DNA from: an uncultured Pseudomonadota bacterium
GTDB taxonomy: Bacteria > Pseudomonadota > Gammaproteobacteria > Burkholderiales > Eutrophovitaceae
Direction: 5' to 3'
Assembly (NCBI GenBank): GCA_913057845.1
Contig: CAJXPC010000095.1
Span: 1-6,861, forward strand
DNA: 6,861 bases
Shown: in pieces, positions 1-6,834 of the stretch
Numbering within the stretch: position 1 is the stretch's first letter
How the letters are laid out: every line of letters begins with the position of its first letter
Notes under the pieces: model-generated
Seen by the model: the letters and a program-made list of their open reading frames with translations, nothing else
Told to the model about the DNA's origin: nothing
Databases searched by the model: none
Made by a program: the position numbers and the translations under genes

Positions 1-46
1 AGATGTAGAGAGGTCTCGTGGGCTCGGAGATGTGTATAAGAGACAG
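1..46. other. Untrimmed Nextera i7 sequencing adapter (artefact)
   Basis: This is library adapter, not genomic DNA. Bases 1-4 (AGAT) match the end of the P7 primer. Bases 5-12 (GTAGAGAG) sit where the 8-base i7 index belongs and, from memory, are the primer form of Nextera index N707 (CTCTCTAC). Bases 13-27 are the Nextera read-2 primer segment GTCTCGTGGGCTCGG. Bases 28-46 are the 19-bp Tn5 mosaic end (AGATGTGTATAAGAGACAG), matched exactly. The genomic insert begins at base 47. The minus-strand reading frame of the neighbouring gene stays open through the adapter, so an automatic gene caller may add false residues to that protein. Confidence 0.97.
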
Positions 47-790
47 CCCCAAAGCAATTCGTTCGATTTGGAAATTATTCATGACCGCGTAGAACCCACG
101 ATTCTCCTCTCCCAAAAGGTTTGCTGCAGGTAACCGACATTCATCGAAAACTAGTTCTGCAGTATCAGATGAACACCAACCTTGTTTATCTAATTTGCGG
201 CCCACAGAAAACCCTGGAGTACCTTTTTCGACAAGGAACATCGAAATGCCCCGGGAGCCCTTTGCCTCAAGGTCAGTCTTCGCAGCAATAAAATAGAGGT
301 CAGCATGAACACCGTTTGTGATGAACATTTTGGAACCGTTCAGCACCCAATCACTACCATCCCGTCTAGCTGTGGTTCTTATTCCTGCAACGTCAGAGCC
401 CGCGTCAGACTCGGAAATTCCCACCGCCGTGATTAACTCACCTGAAATAATCCTAGGCAGATAGGTTTGTATTTGCTCAGGGGTGCCGGCATCTATTAAG
501 TGTGGTGAGGCCATATCGGTATGTACCAATACAGTAACGATAAACCCACCGAATGTAGACATGGATAGTGCTTCCTGAAAAACAACAGACGTAAGAAAAT
601 CCGTTTCAGCTCCACCATACTCACTTGGATAAGTCATCCCCAACCAACCGAGCTTCCCCATCTTTCGCAGCACCTCTCTTGGGGTGTAACCCTGCTCCTC
701 CCATTGAAGACCATGAGGCTCAACTTCGCGCTCTAAAAACCGAGCGACTTGCTCGCGTAATGCATCATGTTCGGGTGTTGTGTAAATCAT
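47..790 (-). CDS. Acyl-CoA dehydrogenase, C-terminus cut off by contig end
   Basis: Flavin-dependent enzyme that introduces the alpha-beta double bond into an acyl-CoA and passes electrons to electron-transfer flavoprotein. There are 248 codons from ATG at 790 to the adapter junction, against about 380 residues for the family, so the gene is partial at its 3' end. Visible: the N-terminal helical domain (about 1-118), then the beta-barrel domain with the family signature G-I-S-E-S-D-A-G-S-D-V-A-G (residues 124-136), the flavin-contacting FITNG (156-160) and RKLDKQG (198-204). The C-terminal helical domain, which holds the catalytic glutamate in known members, is lost, so chain-length class and an isovaleryl-CoA type cannot be judged. 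The start is supported by an AAAGG ribosome site (796-800) 5 nt upstream. It lies 12 nt after the carboxyltransferase stop and is surely in the same operon. An isovaleryl-CoA (LiuA) or citronellyl-CoA (AtuD) role is possible from context only; the N-terminal half is not obviously LiuA-like. Confidence 0.93.
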
Positions 791-802
791 AATTACCTTT
801 CG

Positions 803-2410
803 TTACATTCGAAATACGCCAAATCGTGTTTCTGGAATAGGCGCATTTAGCGCTGCGGAAATTGCTAAGCTTAAAACACGTCGGGTCTGGGCCGGGTCGA
901 TAACACCATCATCCCAAAGCCGAGCGGTTGCATAATAAGGATGCCCTTGATGCTCGTATTGTTCTATTAACGGACGCCTAAATGACTCTTCTTCATCTGA
1001 TGACCACGCTTGTCCCAAACGCTCCATTGCTTCGCGTTTCACTGTCGACAGCACACTCGCCGCCTGCTCACCACCCATTATTGATATTCTGGCGTTAGGC
1101 CACATCCAAAGAAATCTCGGCGAATAAGCCCGTCCACACATTCCGTAGTTACCTGCACCAAAGCTGCCCCCGATGATGACAGTGAATTTGGGTACTTTAG
1201 CGGTAGCTACCGCAGTAACCAACTTCGCACCATCCTTCGCTATGCCGCCGGATTCATATTTTTGACCCACCATAAATCCAGTAATATTTTGCAAAAAGAC
1301 TAAAGGGATTTTTCGCTGACAACATAATTCAATAAAATGAGCGCCCTTAAGGGAAGACTCAGAAAACAAAATACCGTTGTTAGCTATAACCCCTACAGGA
1401 TAACCGTTTATATGTGCAAAACCCGTGACGAGCGTTGTGCCATATAACGCCTTAAATTCATCGAATTCACTTCCATCTACTATACGAGCAATAATTTCCC
1501 TTACATCATATGGTTTACGGGGATCCTGTGGGATTACCCCATATATGTCCTCCGTTGGGTAACCCGGTTCTACTGGATTCAGAACATTTAAAACGACTGA
1601 TTTCCTTCGGTTTAAATTGCGAACGATGGTCCGAACAGTCTCAAGAGCATGGTGATCATTTTGCGCATAGTGATCAACAACCCCTGATATCCGCGTATGA
1701 ACGTCCGCTCCGCCGAGGTCCTCTGCACTCACGATCTCCCCAGTAGCCGCTTTTACCAAAGGTGGTCCACCGAGGAATATGGTTCCTTGTTGTTTAACGA
1801 TCACTGATTCATCTGACATCGCAGGCACATAAGCTCCGCCGGCCGTACACGACCCCATAACACACGCAATCTGTGGAATACCCTGGGACGACATATTTGC
1901 TTGATTAAAAAATATACGGCCAAAATGCTCTCTATCTGCAAAAATCTCATCCTGATTAGGCAGGTTCCCTCCGCCAGAATCAACCAGATAAATACACGGT
2001 AAATTATTTTGCTGTGCAACTTCTTGAGCTCTGAGATGCTTCTTAACGGTCATTGGAAAATAAGTACCGCCCTTAACAGTGGCGTCGTTTGCGACAATCA
2101 TGCATTCCACCCCGGATACCCGCCCTATTCCGGTGACAATGCCAGCTGAAGGAACCGCGTTCTCATACATACCATACGCGGCGAGCTGAGACATCTCTAG
2201 AAACGGCGTACCGTCGTCTAGCAGCGCATCGATTCTCTGGCGCGGCAGCAGCTTTCCTCTAGCCAGGTGTTTTGCGCGCGCAGCTTCAGAGCCGCCAACG
2301 CAGACTTGCGCATATTTTTTCTTCAAGTCTTCCACCAATGCTTCCATCGCTGTTCGGCTACTCAGGAAGCCCTCAGATCGAACATTTAATCTGGTTTTAA
2401 TTTTATTCAT
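803..2410 (-). CDS. Acyl-CoA carboxylase beta (carboxyltransferase) subunit, methylcrotonyl-CoA type
   Basis: Transfers the carboxyl group from carboxybiotin to a branched enoyl-CoA, most likely 3-methylcrotonyl-CoA (leucine catabolism), possibly geranyl-CoA. The 535 residues are full length. Two crotonase-like halves are visible. The N-half has GGTYFP (114-119), SGGGNLP (145-151), the [11 protein letters not shown] segment (162-172) and [16 protein letters not shown] (186-201). The C-half has [11 protein letters not shown] (330-340), [20 protein letters not shown] (363-382), [16 protein letters not shown] (414-429) and [13 protein letters not shown] (439-451). The tail ends FGVFRM, as I recall for human and Pseudomonas MCC beta chains. 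The start ATG overlaps the rhodanese stop as ATGA (2407-2410) and has no good ribosome site of its own, suggesting translational coupling. The essential partner, the biotin carboxylase/biotin carrier alpha subunit, is absent from the window. Family is certain; MCC (LiuB) over GCC (AtuC) is my preference, not proven. Confidence 0.95.
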   Translation of the reverse strand: MNKIKTRLNVRSEGFLSSRTAMEALVEDLKKKYAQVCVGGSEAARAKHLARGKLLPRQRIDALLDDGTPFLEMSQLAAYGMYENAVPSAGIVTGIGRVSGVECMIVANDATVKGGTYFPMTVKKHLRAQEVAQQNNLPCIYLVDSGGGNLPNQDEIFADREHFGRIFFNQANMSSQGIPQIACVMGSCTAGGAYVPAMSDESVIVKQQGTIFLGGPPLVKAATGEIVSAEDLGGADVHTRISGVVDHYAQNDHHALETVRTIVRNLNRRKSVVLNVLNPVEPGYPTEDIYGVIPQDPRKPYDVREIIARIVDGSEFDEFKALYGTTLVTGFAHINGYPVGVIANNGILFSESSLKGAHFIELCCQRKIPLVFLQNITGFMVGQKYESGGIAKDGAKLVTAVATAKVPKFTVIIGGSFGAGNYGMCGRAYSPRFLWMWPNARISIMGGEQAASVLSTVKREAMERLGQAWSSDEEESFRRPLIEQYEHQGHPYYATARLWDDGVIDPAQTRRVLSLAISAALNAPIPETRFGVFRM

Positions 2411-2814
2411 TTAGGCACGACTTTAGACCTTTCAGAGACAGGACCACCAACTTGTTTCCAATTACTAAACCCACCTTCAATATGTGCAACATTCTGCAAT
2501 CCCATATCTTGTGCTGTCTTGGTAGCTAAGGCAGACCGCCATGCAGATGCACAGTAGAAATAAAAAGTTTTTCCGCTACCAAAGACCTCTTTGTAGTAAG
2601 GGCTATTAGGATCGATCCAAAACTCTAACATTCCTCTCGGGGCATGAAATGCGCCAGGAATCATTCCTTCGCGCTCTAACTCCCGAACATCCCTGACATC
2701 CACGAACAATGTGTCAGCATCATCGACTTTCGCAATAGCCTCATCAATCGGTATGGTTTGCACCACTTGATTTGCCTCTGAGACTAAATCCTTAATCCCT
2801 TTTTTCAATATCAT
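2407..2814 (-). CDS. Single-domain rhodanese-like protein
   Basis: Predicted cytoplasmic sulfurtransferase of the rhodanese/Cdc25 fold. From ATG at 2814 it has 135 residues. Visible: the domain entry [17 protein letters not shown] (34-50), [10 protein letters not shown] (52-61), and the active-site loop CASAWRS with the persulfide-forming cysteine at 88, followed by [15 protein letters not shown] (111-125). So it looks catalytically competent. An in-frame ATG at 2850 would give 147 residues, but those extra codons lie inside the upstream DsbA-fold gene. ATG 2814 is preferred because it follows that gene's stop by 11 nt, has purine-rich AAAGGGCAGG just upstream (2818-2827), and starts close to the conserved KGIKDLV region. 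The gene ends in an ATGA overlap with the carboxyltransferase, so it is co-translated with it. Its sulfur acceptor is unknown. Rhodanese is not a step of the Liu or Atu pathways, so its role here is unexplained. Confidence 0.9.
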   Translation of the reverse strand: MILKKGIKDLVSEANQVVQTIPIDEAIAKVDDADTLFVDVRDVRELEREGMIPGAFHAPRGMLEFWIDPNSPYYKEVFGSGKTFYFYCASAWRSALATKTAQDMGLQNVAHIEGGFSNWKQVGGPVSERSKVVPK

Positions 2815-2817
2815 TTT

Positions 2818-2827
2818 CCTGCCCTTT
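2818..2827 (-). promoter_or_regulatory. Ribosome binding region deciding the rhodanese start
   Basis: On the minus strand this reads AAAGGGCAGG, with the last G three bases before ATG 2814 and the GGG core seven bases before it. It overlaps the TAA stop of the DsbA-fold gene (2826-2828), consistent with ribosomes finishing that gene and restarting on the rhodanese. A weaker CAGG lies upstream of the alternative ATG 2850, so the longer form is not excluded. Confidence 0.5.
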
Positions 2828-3437
2828 AAAAACCGCCGGTTCGCAACCATTCTTGAACCTGATCGAGGCGATCAGAGCCCCAAAACGGCTCACCATCAAC
2901 AATGATATACGGGGATCCAAAAACACCTTTTTGAATGGCTAAGTCACACTCATCTTTTAAGCGTGCTTTCATTTCCGGATTCTGAGTCACAGCAATCAAC
3001 TCCTCCTCAGATCCCTTAATTGAAGAAATAATCTGGGCGGCCACTGCAGGCGAGGATATATCTAACCCTTGCACGAAATAAGCCTCATACAACTTCAAAA
3101 TTGCTTCTTCTTGCCTGTCTGGGGCCGCAGCTTGCAGCCAATAAATTAAACGACAGGGCGCTTGACTGGAAATCGGGAATTTATCAGGTTGTTTATAGGG
3201 GATGCCCCAAAGCCTCGACGTGCGCTCCATGTCTCTTTTCGAATACTCACCTTTCAAAGGCACCATCGGAAGAGGCATACCCCCCGTCACTTTAAGTGCG
3301 GCAGCAATCATAAATGGTTTCCAAGAAACCTCTCGACCAAACTCATCGCCAATCGCCTTAATCTTAGTAGCCGTAAAGTATCCAAATGGCGAAGAAAAAT
3401 CAAAGTAAAACTCGATTTCATTAGTGCTGGCTTGCAT
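2826..3437 (-). CDS. DsbA-fold protein of the HCCA isomerase / kappa-class GST family
   Basis: 203 residues, the usual length for the 2-hydroxychromene-2-carboxylate isomerase family, glutathione-dependent members of the DsbA-like thioredoxin superfamily. The N-terminal motif FDFSSPFGY (12-20) has serine where DsbA has its CxxC cysteines. In characterised relatives this serine activates glutathione, so an isomerase or transferase role is more likely than disulfide formation. The C-terminal family motif GVFGSPYIIVDGEPFWGSDRL (171-191) includes the cis-proline-type SP and the FWGxDRL box. A helical insertion fills about 55-165, as expected. No signal peptide, so cytoplasmic. The start is supported by AGGGAG (3445-3450) 7 nt upstream. 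It lies 42 nt after the thiolase gene and 11 nt before the rhodanese. No naphthalene-pathway gene is nearby, so the NahD reaction should not be assumed; the substrate is unknown. Confidence 0.9.
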   Translation of the reverse strand: MQASTNEIEFYFDFSSPFGYFTATKIKAIGDEFGREVSWKPFMIAAALKVTGGMPLPMVPLKGEYSKRDMERTSRLWGIPYKQPDKFPISSQAPCRLIYWLQAAAPDRQEEAILKLYEAYFVQGLDISSPAVAAQIISSIKGSEEELIAVTQNPEMKARLKDECDLAIQKGVFGSPYIIVDGEPFWGSDRLDQVQEWLRTGGF

Positions 3438-3479
3438 CTCTAAACTCCCTATTGAACCATATGATCAAATCTTTAATCG

Positions 3480-4676
3480 CTAAAGACTCTCTATTTCAAG
3501 CGCCACCGCAGTAGCCTCGCCACCCCCAAGACAAAGAGATGCCACCCCTCTACGTCCTCCCGTCTTACGCAATGCTCCGATTAGCGTCACCAAAATTCTG
3601 GCACCCGATGCTCCAATAGGATGACCAAGCGCACAGGCTCCACCATGTACATTAACTCTTTGATGATCAAGTTTATGTGCCTCCATCACTGCCATAGGAA
3701 CAACGGCAAAAGCCTCGTTTATTTCAAACAGGTCGACGTCTTTAGAGGACCAACCAGTTTTGACAAAAACCTTTTCTAAAGCACCGATCGGCGCTGTAGT
3801 AAATAGTCCTGGCTCCTGGGCGTGTGTTGAGTGGGCAACTATACGAGCTAGAGGCGTTATACCAAGCTCATTTGCAGCTTTTCGGGACATCAACACCAAA
3901 GCCGCCGCACCGTCAGAGATTGAACTCGAATTCGCCGCCGTTAACGTCCCGCCTTTCTTAAAGACGGGTTTAAGCGTTGGAATCTTTGCTAAGTCAGCTT
4001 TAAAAGGCTGTTCATCTCGACCGACAAACTCGTTTTTTCCTCTACTAGAAATTTCAACCGGGACAATCTCCCAATCAAATGAACCATCCTCGTTGGCCCT
4101 CTTCGCACGCTCTAGAGACTCTATCGAAAAAGCGTCTTGTTGTTCCCTCGAAAATTGGTATGTGCCGGCACAATCCTCCGCATAAGCGCCCATTAAGCGT
4201 CCCTTGTCATATGCATCTTCAAGCCCATCCAGAAACATATGATCCTTTACTTCCTGGTGCCCAAGTCGGTAACCCGACCGAGCGCGCGGCAAAAGATAGG
4301 GCGCATTCGTCATACTCTCCATACCTCCCGCCACAGCGACTTGAGCACTCCCTGCCTTGATCAAATCATGGGTCAACATCACTGCCTTCATTCCTGAACC
4401 ACACATTTTATTGATGGTGGTGCAGCCGACTGAGAGCGGCAGCCCTGCACCAATCGATGCCTGCCTAGCTGGCGCCTGCCCCTGTCCTGCGGGCAACACA
4501 CAACCCATAACGAGCTCTTCGATCGACTCGACGGATACTTGAGCTCGGTCAACCGCCGCCTTAATTGATATTGCCCCCAATTGGGAGGCCGTGAGACCCT
4601 TGAAGCATCCTTGAAGCCCTCCCATCGGAGTTCGAGCGACCGAGACTATCACCACATCATGTTCGTTCATTTTCAT
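3480..4676 (-). CDS. Acetyl-CoA acetyltransferase (thiolase)
   Basis: Thiolase of the AtoB/PhaA type (about 390-400 residues; 398 here) that interconverts acetoacetyl-CoA plus CoA with two acetyl-CoA. All catalytic elements are visible: the nucleophilic cysteine C92 in INKMCGSGMKAV (88-99), NEAF (320-323), histidine H352 in GGACALGHPIGASGAR (345-360), and the second cysteine C382 in SLCLGGGEA (380-388). The N-terminal VIVSVARTPMGG (9-20) is typical. It is the first gene of the leftward operon, facing the divergent promoter region. In a leucine- or terpenoid-type pathway it would do the last step, splitting acetoacetyl-CoA; a broader 3-ketoacyl-CoA range cannot be excluded by eye. Two ATGs compete, at 4676 and 4670. 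The AGAGG ribosome site (4681-4685) is 4 nt from the first and 10 nt from the second, so the start is ambiguous by two residues. Confidence 0.95.
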   Translation of the reverse strand: MKMNEHDVVIVSVARTPMGGLQGCFKGLTASQLGAISIKAAVDRAQVSVESIEELVMGCVLPAGQGQAPARQASIGAGLPLSVGCTTINKMCGSGMKAVMLTHDLIKAGSAQVAVAGGMESMTNAPYLLPRARSGYRLGHQEVKDHMFLDGLEDAYDKGRLMGAYAEDCAGTYQFSREQQDAFSIESLERAKRANEDGSFDWEIVPVEISSRGKNEFVGRDEQPFKADLAKIPTLKPVFKKGGTLTAANSSSISDGAAALVLMSRKAANELGITPLARIVAHSTHAQEPGLFTTAPIGALEKVFVKTGWSSKDVDLFEINEAFAVVPMAVMEAHKLDHQRVNVHGGACALGHPIGASGARILVTLIGALRKTGGRRGVASLCLGGGEATAVALEIESL

Positions 4677-4784
4677 TCGACCTCTGAAAATATTTCCATC
4701 CCCGTTAATTCCAGATAAATAAATCCGGCCACGACTGTGCTCTAAAAATCACCCAGCAGCGCGACTATACTTTTTATATGAACA

Positions 4785-4792
4785 ATTATAAT
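4785..4792. promoter_or_regulatory. Palindromic -10 candidate ATTATAAT (both strands)
   Basis: ATTATAAT is a perfect palindrome, so a consensus TATAAT reads on the plus strand (4787-4792) and on the minus strand (4790 down to 4785). On the minus strand it would place the thiolase transcript start roughly 100 nt upstream of its ATG. No good -35 hexamer is visible 16-18 nt away on either strand, so this is a weak prediction. Confidence 0.3.
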
Positions 4793-4851
4793 ACGTCTCC
4801 GAGCTAAATCCTTCTCCTAAGGTTTCTCTGCCTGGGCGGAATGGCACCCTA

Positions 4852-4857
4852 TATAAT
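4852..4857 (+). promoter_or_regulatory. Consensus -10 box for the hydrolase-aldolase operon
   Basis: TATAAT, an exact consensus, 57 nt upstream of the hydrolase ATG; transcription would begin near 4864, giving a leader of about 50 nt. The best -35 is poor: CTGCCT at 4828-4833 with an 18-nt spacer, three of six matches. The 8-bp palindrome TAGCGCTA directly follows (4858-4865), covering the expected start point, a reasonable position for a repressor site. Confidence 0.4.
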
Positions 4858-4914
4858 TAGCGCTATCAAAATACGTTGCAAAAAGCCGGCTCTTAAAACA
4901 CCTATGACTTTCAA

Positions 4915-5973
4915 ATGCCTCTGAAAAAAATTTCTCAATCGTCATCTTCTTCGCTCAGGTTTCCGTTTGCAGCAATCCCTAAATCAGGCGCGCATCACCA
5001 AGTAGCCAATGGAATTCACTGGTGTCGACACGATCTACCCTTCGCTCTAGACCACATCAATACATGGCTACTCCAAGACCACGATAAGTGGGTTATTGTT
5101 GACACAGGGGTTTCCGATGACCGCAGCCAGGACGGCTGGAGGAACATCTTGGATGGCGAGCTAAGTGGTTCTGAAATCTCAAAAATTATCGTGACCCACT
5201 ACCATCCGGACCACATAGGGAATGCGGACTGGCTGAGTAAACGCTCGCTTGCATCGGTGTGGATGAGTTCCTCAGAGTTCTTAACAGCACACGCAGTTTT
5301 TGACAAAACTGCCACCCACAGCGCACAGGCAACTGGGGCATTATTCCGACAACACGGGCTACCGGACGATGAAGTTGACTCCGTCTCAGCAAAAGGCGAC
5401 CATTACAAAGCGTTAGTTCGCTCGCTACCAACTTCTTTCCTCAGAATCACAAATGGAGAGACATTAGACGTTGGCGAAAGCTCGTGGCAAATCATTGTCG
5501 GAAGTGGGCACTCTCCTGAACACCTTTCTCTTTTCTGCGAAACGGAACAAGTACTTATCTCTGGAGACATGTTGCTGCCAAAGATATCGACGAATGTGGC
5601 CGTGTGGCCTTATAGCTCAGAGAGCAATCCGTTAAAGGAGTTTTTAACGTCCATTGATCTCTTTCAAGACCTACCCGTCGACACGCTCGTTCTCCCCTCA
5701 CATGGCCTACCATTTATAGGGATGCACTCTAGAATCCACGAACTTAAAATGCATCATGAAGAACGCCTTAATAAGCTACTCTCTGTTTGTGATGAGCCAA
5801 AAAATGCGTTCCAGGTTTTGCCTTTGCTGTTCGAAAGGACACTCGACACCTATCAGACATTTTTTGCTATGGGGGAGGCAATTGCACACCTTAATTTTCT
5901 TTGGTGGGAGGGAGAGCTCACACGCCAACAAAGTGAAACAGAAGGCGGCGTTGTACACTTCATAAAAAATTAA
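4915..5973 (+). CDS. Metallo-beta-lactamase-fold hydrolase
   Basis: Predicted cytoplasmic metal-dependent hydrolase of the glyoxalase II/LACTB2-like branch, probably cutting a thioester or related ester; the substrate is unknown. In 352 residues the binuclear metal site is complete: THYHPDH (94-100) gives H95, H97, D99 and H100; H199 is in SGHSPEH (197-203); D218 in SGDML; H263 in PSHGLP. The N-terminal LPFALDHINTWLL (41-53) followed by IVDTG (61-65) is typical of the fold. The C-terminal segment from about 275, rich in helix and ending TYQTFFAMGEAIAHLNFLWW (312-331), resembles the winged-helix tail of this group. A run of five serines (9-13) precedes the conserved core. ATG 4915 is the only usable start after the in-frame stop at 4894, but it has no visible ribosome site. 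It is transcribed divergently from the thiolase operon and sits 10 nt before the aldolase. Confidence 0.93.
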   Translation: MPLKKISQSSSSSLRFPFAAIPKSGAHHQVANGIHWCRHDLPFALDHINTWLLQDHDKWVIVDTGVSDDRSQDGWRNILDGELSGSEISKIIVTHYHPDHIGNADWLSKRSLASVWMSSSEFLTAHAVFDKTATHSAQATGALFRQHGLPDDEVDSVSAKGDHYKALVRSLPTSFLRITNGETLDVGESSWQIIVGSGHSPEHLSLFCETEQVLISGDMLLPKISTNVAVWPYSSESNPLKEFLTSIDLFQDLPVDTLVLPSHGLPFIGMHSRIHELKMHHEERLNKLLSVCDEPKNAFQVLPLLFERTLDTYQTFFAMGEAIAHLNFLWWEGELTRQQSETEGGVVHFIKN

Positions 5974-5983
5974 TAGGCAACTA

Positions 5984-6643
5984 ATGACCTCAGAACTGAA
6001 TATCCGTCGCCAAATTATCGAAAGCTCGATTGCAATGAACGCGTTAGGCATTAATCGCGGCACATCAGGCAATGTTAGTGCTCGTCATGATCGAGGGTGT
6101 CTAATAACGCCGTCAGGATTGCGCTATGAAATAACCAAGCCTAAGGATATTGTCTACATCGATGACTTGGCTAATGCACATGGGAAATATGCGCCGTCTT
6201 CCGAATGGCGATTCCATCACGATATTTATCGAAATCGTTCTGACGTCGGCGCCATCGTGCACACGCACTCCAGCTTCGCGACATCCCTTTCTTGCCTTAG
6301 GATGACCATTCCAGCGTTCCATTACATGGTCGCAGTATGTGGTGGCAACAACATTCGATGCGCACGCTACACAACGTTCGGAACACAAAAACTTTCTGAT
6401 TATGCTCTTTCCGCCCTTAAAGATCGTAAAGCCTGTCTACTCGCGAACCATGGAATGATCTGTGTTGGCGAAACGGTCGAGGGCGCACTTAAGCTGGCCG
6501 TCGAAGTCGAGGCGCTATGCGAACAATACTGGAGGGCGTTGCAAGTTGGAAAACCGAAAATTTTATCCAAAATTGAAATGCAAACCGTACTGAAAAAATT
6601 CCAAACCTACGGGCAGGCGAAAAAAGCTAGTAACGACCAATGA
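5984..6643 (+). CDS. Class II aldolase, L-fuculose-phosphate aldolase (FucA)-like
   Basis: Zinc-dependent aldolase/adducin-family enzyme, 219 residues against 215 for E. coli FucA as I recall it, and alignable along its whole length. Visible: GTSGNVSAR (26-34) and ITPSGLRYE (41-49) for phosphate binding, the catalytic acid E74 in SSEWRFH (72-78), zinc ligands H93 and H95 in VHTHSSFATS (92-101), and H156 in LANHGM (153-158). Y114 (FHYM) and Y209 (KKFQTYG) correspond to FucA Y113 and Y209. With all these present it should be an active aldolase splitting a 1-phosphorylated ketose or similar compound into dihydroxyacetone phosphate and an aldehyde. But no fucose isomerase, kinase or permease is nearby, so the true substrate is open. 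TAGG (5974-5977) lies 6 nt before the ATG. It is co-transcribed with the hydrolase. Confidence 0.93.
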   Translation: MTSELNIRRQIIESSIAMNALGINRGTSGNVSARHDRGCLITPSGLRYEITKPKDIVYIDDLANAHGKYAPSSEWRFHHDIYRNRSDVGAIVHTHSSFATSLSCLRMTIPAFHYMVAVCGGNNIRCARYTTFGTQKLSDYALSALKDRKACLLANHGMICVGETVEGALKLAVEVEALCEQYWRALQVGKPKILSKIEMQTVLKKFQTYGQAKKASNDQ

Positions 6644-6834
6644 CATAAAAGGCAGGCAGCACGCAAAGAACCACACCGCTCAATAATGCGCATAAGAAAC
6701 CCTAAAGATTAGCGAATTAGTAATCGATTTAATCAATTAATGGTTATTTTTTTATTTGTTGGATCGATTGCAATTAGGCCGGCACAATACGCTTCTAGAA
6801 ATCTTTAATTACACGAAAAAATAGAGAGGCACCA
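6644..6834. promoter_or_regulatory. Intergenic region with weak promoter for the next gene
   Basis: A 191-nt gap, AT-rich in its middle. No hairpin terminator is seen after the aldolase stop. A possible promoter is TTGGAT (6759-6764), an 18-nt spacer and CACAAT (6783-6788), matching consensus at three and four of six positions. A likely ribosome site (GAGAGG, 6824-6829) stands 5 nt before the ATG at 6835. The region between holds an imperfect direct repeat, listed separately. Confidence 0.4.
6722..6776. repeat. Imperfect direct repeat, ATCGATT...CAATTA twice
   Basis: ATCGATT occurs at 6723-6729 and 6763-6769, exactly 40 nt apart. Each is followed by CAATTA, at 6734-6739 after a 4-nt gap and at 6771-6776 after a 1-nt gap. 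The first copy lies in the perfect 8-bp palindrome AATCGATT (6722-6729). The second copy lies between the candidate -35 and -10 boxes of the next gene, so the pair could be regulator sites, though AT-richness makes chance repeats fairly likely. Confidence 0.35.

Larger units (their letters stand above)
4677..4914. promoter_or_regulatory. Divergent promoter region between the two operons
   Basis: A 238-nt gap with no coding potential I can support. It must hold start signals for the leftward thiolase operon and the rightward hydrolase-aldolase pair. Candidate -10 boxes are listed separately. No clear TTGACA-like -35 is seen for any of them, which would fit activator-dependent promoters. Short palindromes present are CCTAAGG (4816-4822), TAGCGCTA (4858-4865) and GCCGGC (4885-4890); none is long enough to name a regulator. 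No regulator gene is adjacent in the window. Confidence 0.7.

Noticed and set aside
28..46. Tn5 mosaic end as a sign of a natural transposon insertion
   Set aside because: It is directly preceded by the Nextera primer and index sequence, which exists only in sequencing libraries.
3101..3443. Several plus-strand ORFs opposite the DsbA-fold gene
   Set aside because: Overlapping shadow frames of a well-supported gene, with low-complexity, unrecognisable translations.
3760..4542. Plus-strand ORFs of 61-141 codons opposite the thiolase
   Set aside because: Antisense shadows of a conserved thiolase whose catalytic residues are all in the minus-strand frame.
4790..4876. AATACGT repeated at 4790-4796 and 4870-4876, 80 nt apart
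   Set aside because: A single 7-mer with no shared flanking sequence is easily expected by chance in this region.
5776..6072. Minus-strand ORF of 98 codons across the hydrolase-aldolase junction
   Set aside because: It is antisense to two genes with complete family motifs, has no recognisable domain and no supporting context.
6747..6753. Run of seven T as a terminator after the aldolase
   Set aside because: No GC-rich hairpin precedes it, and it lies about 100 nt past the stop codon in generally AT-rich DNA.
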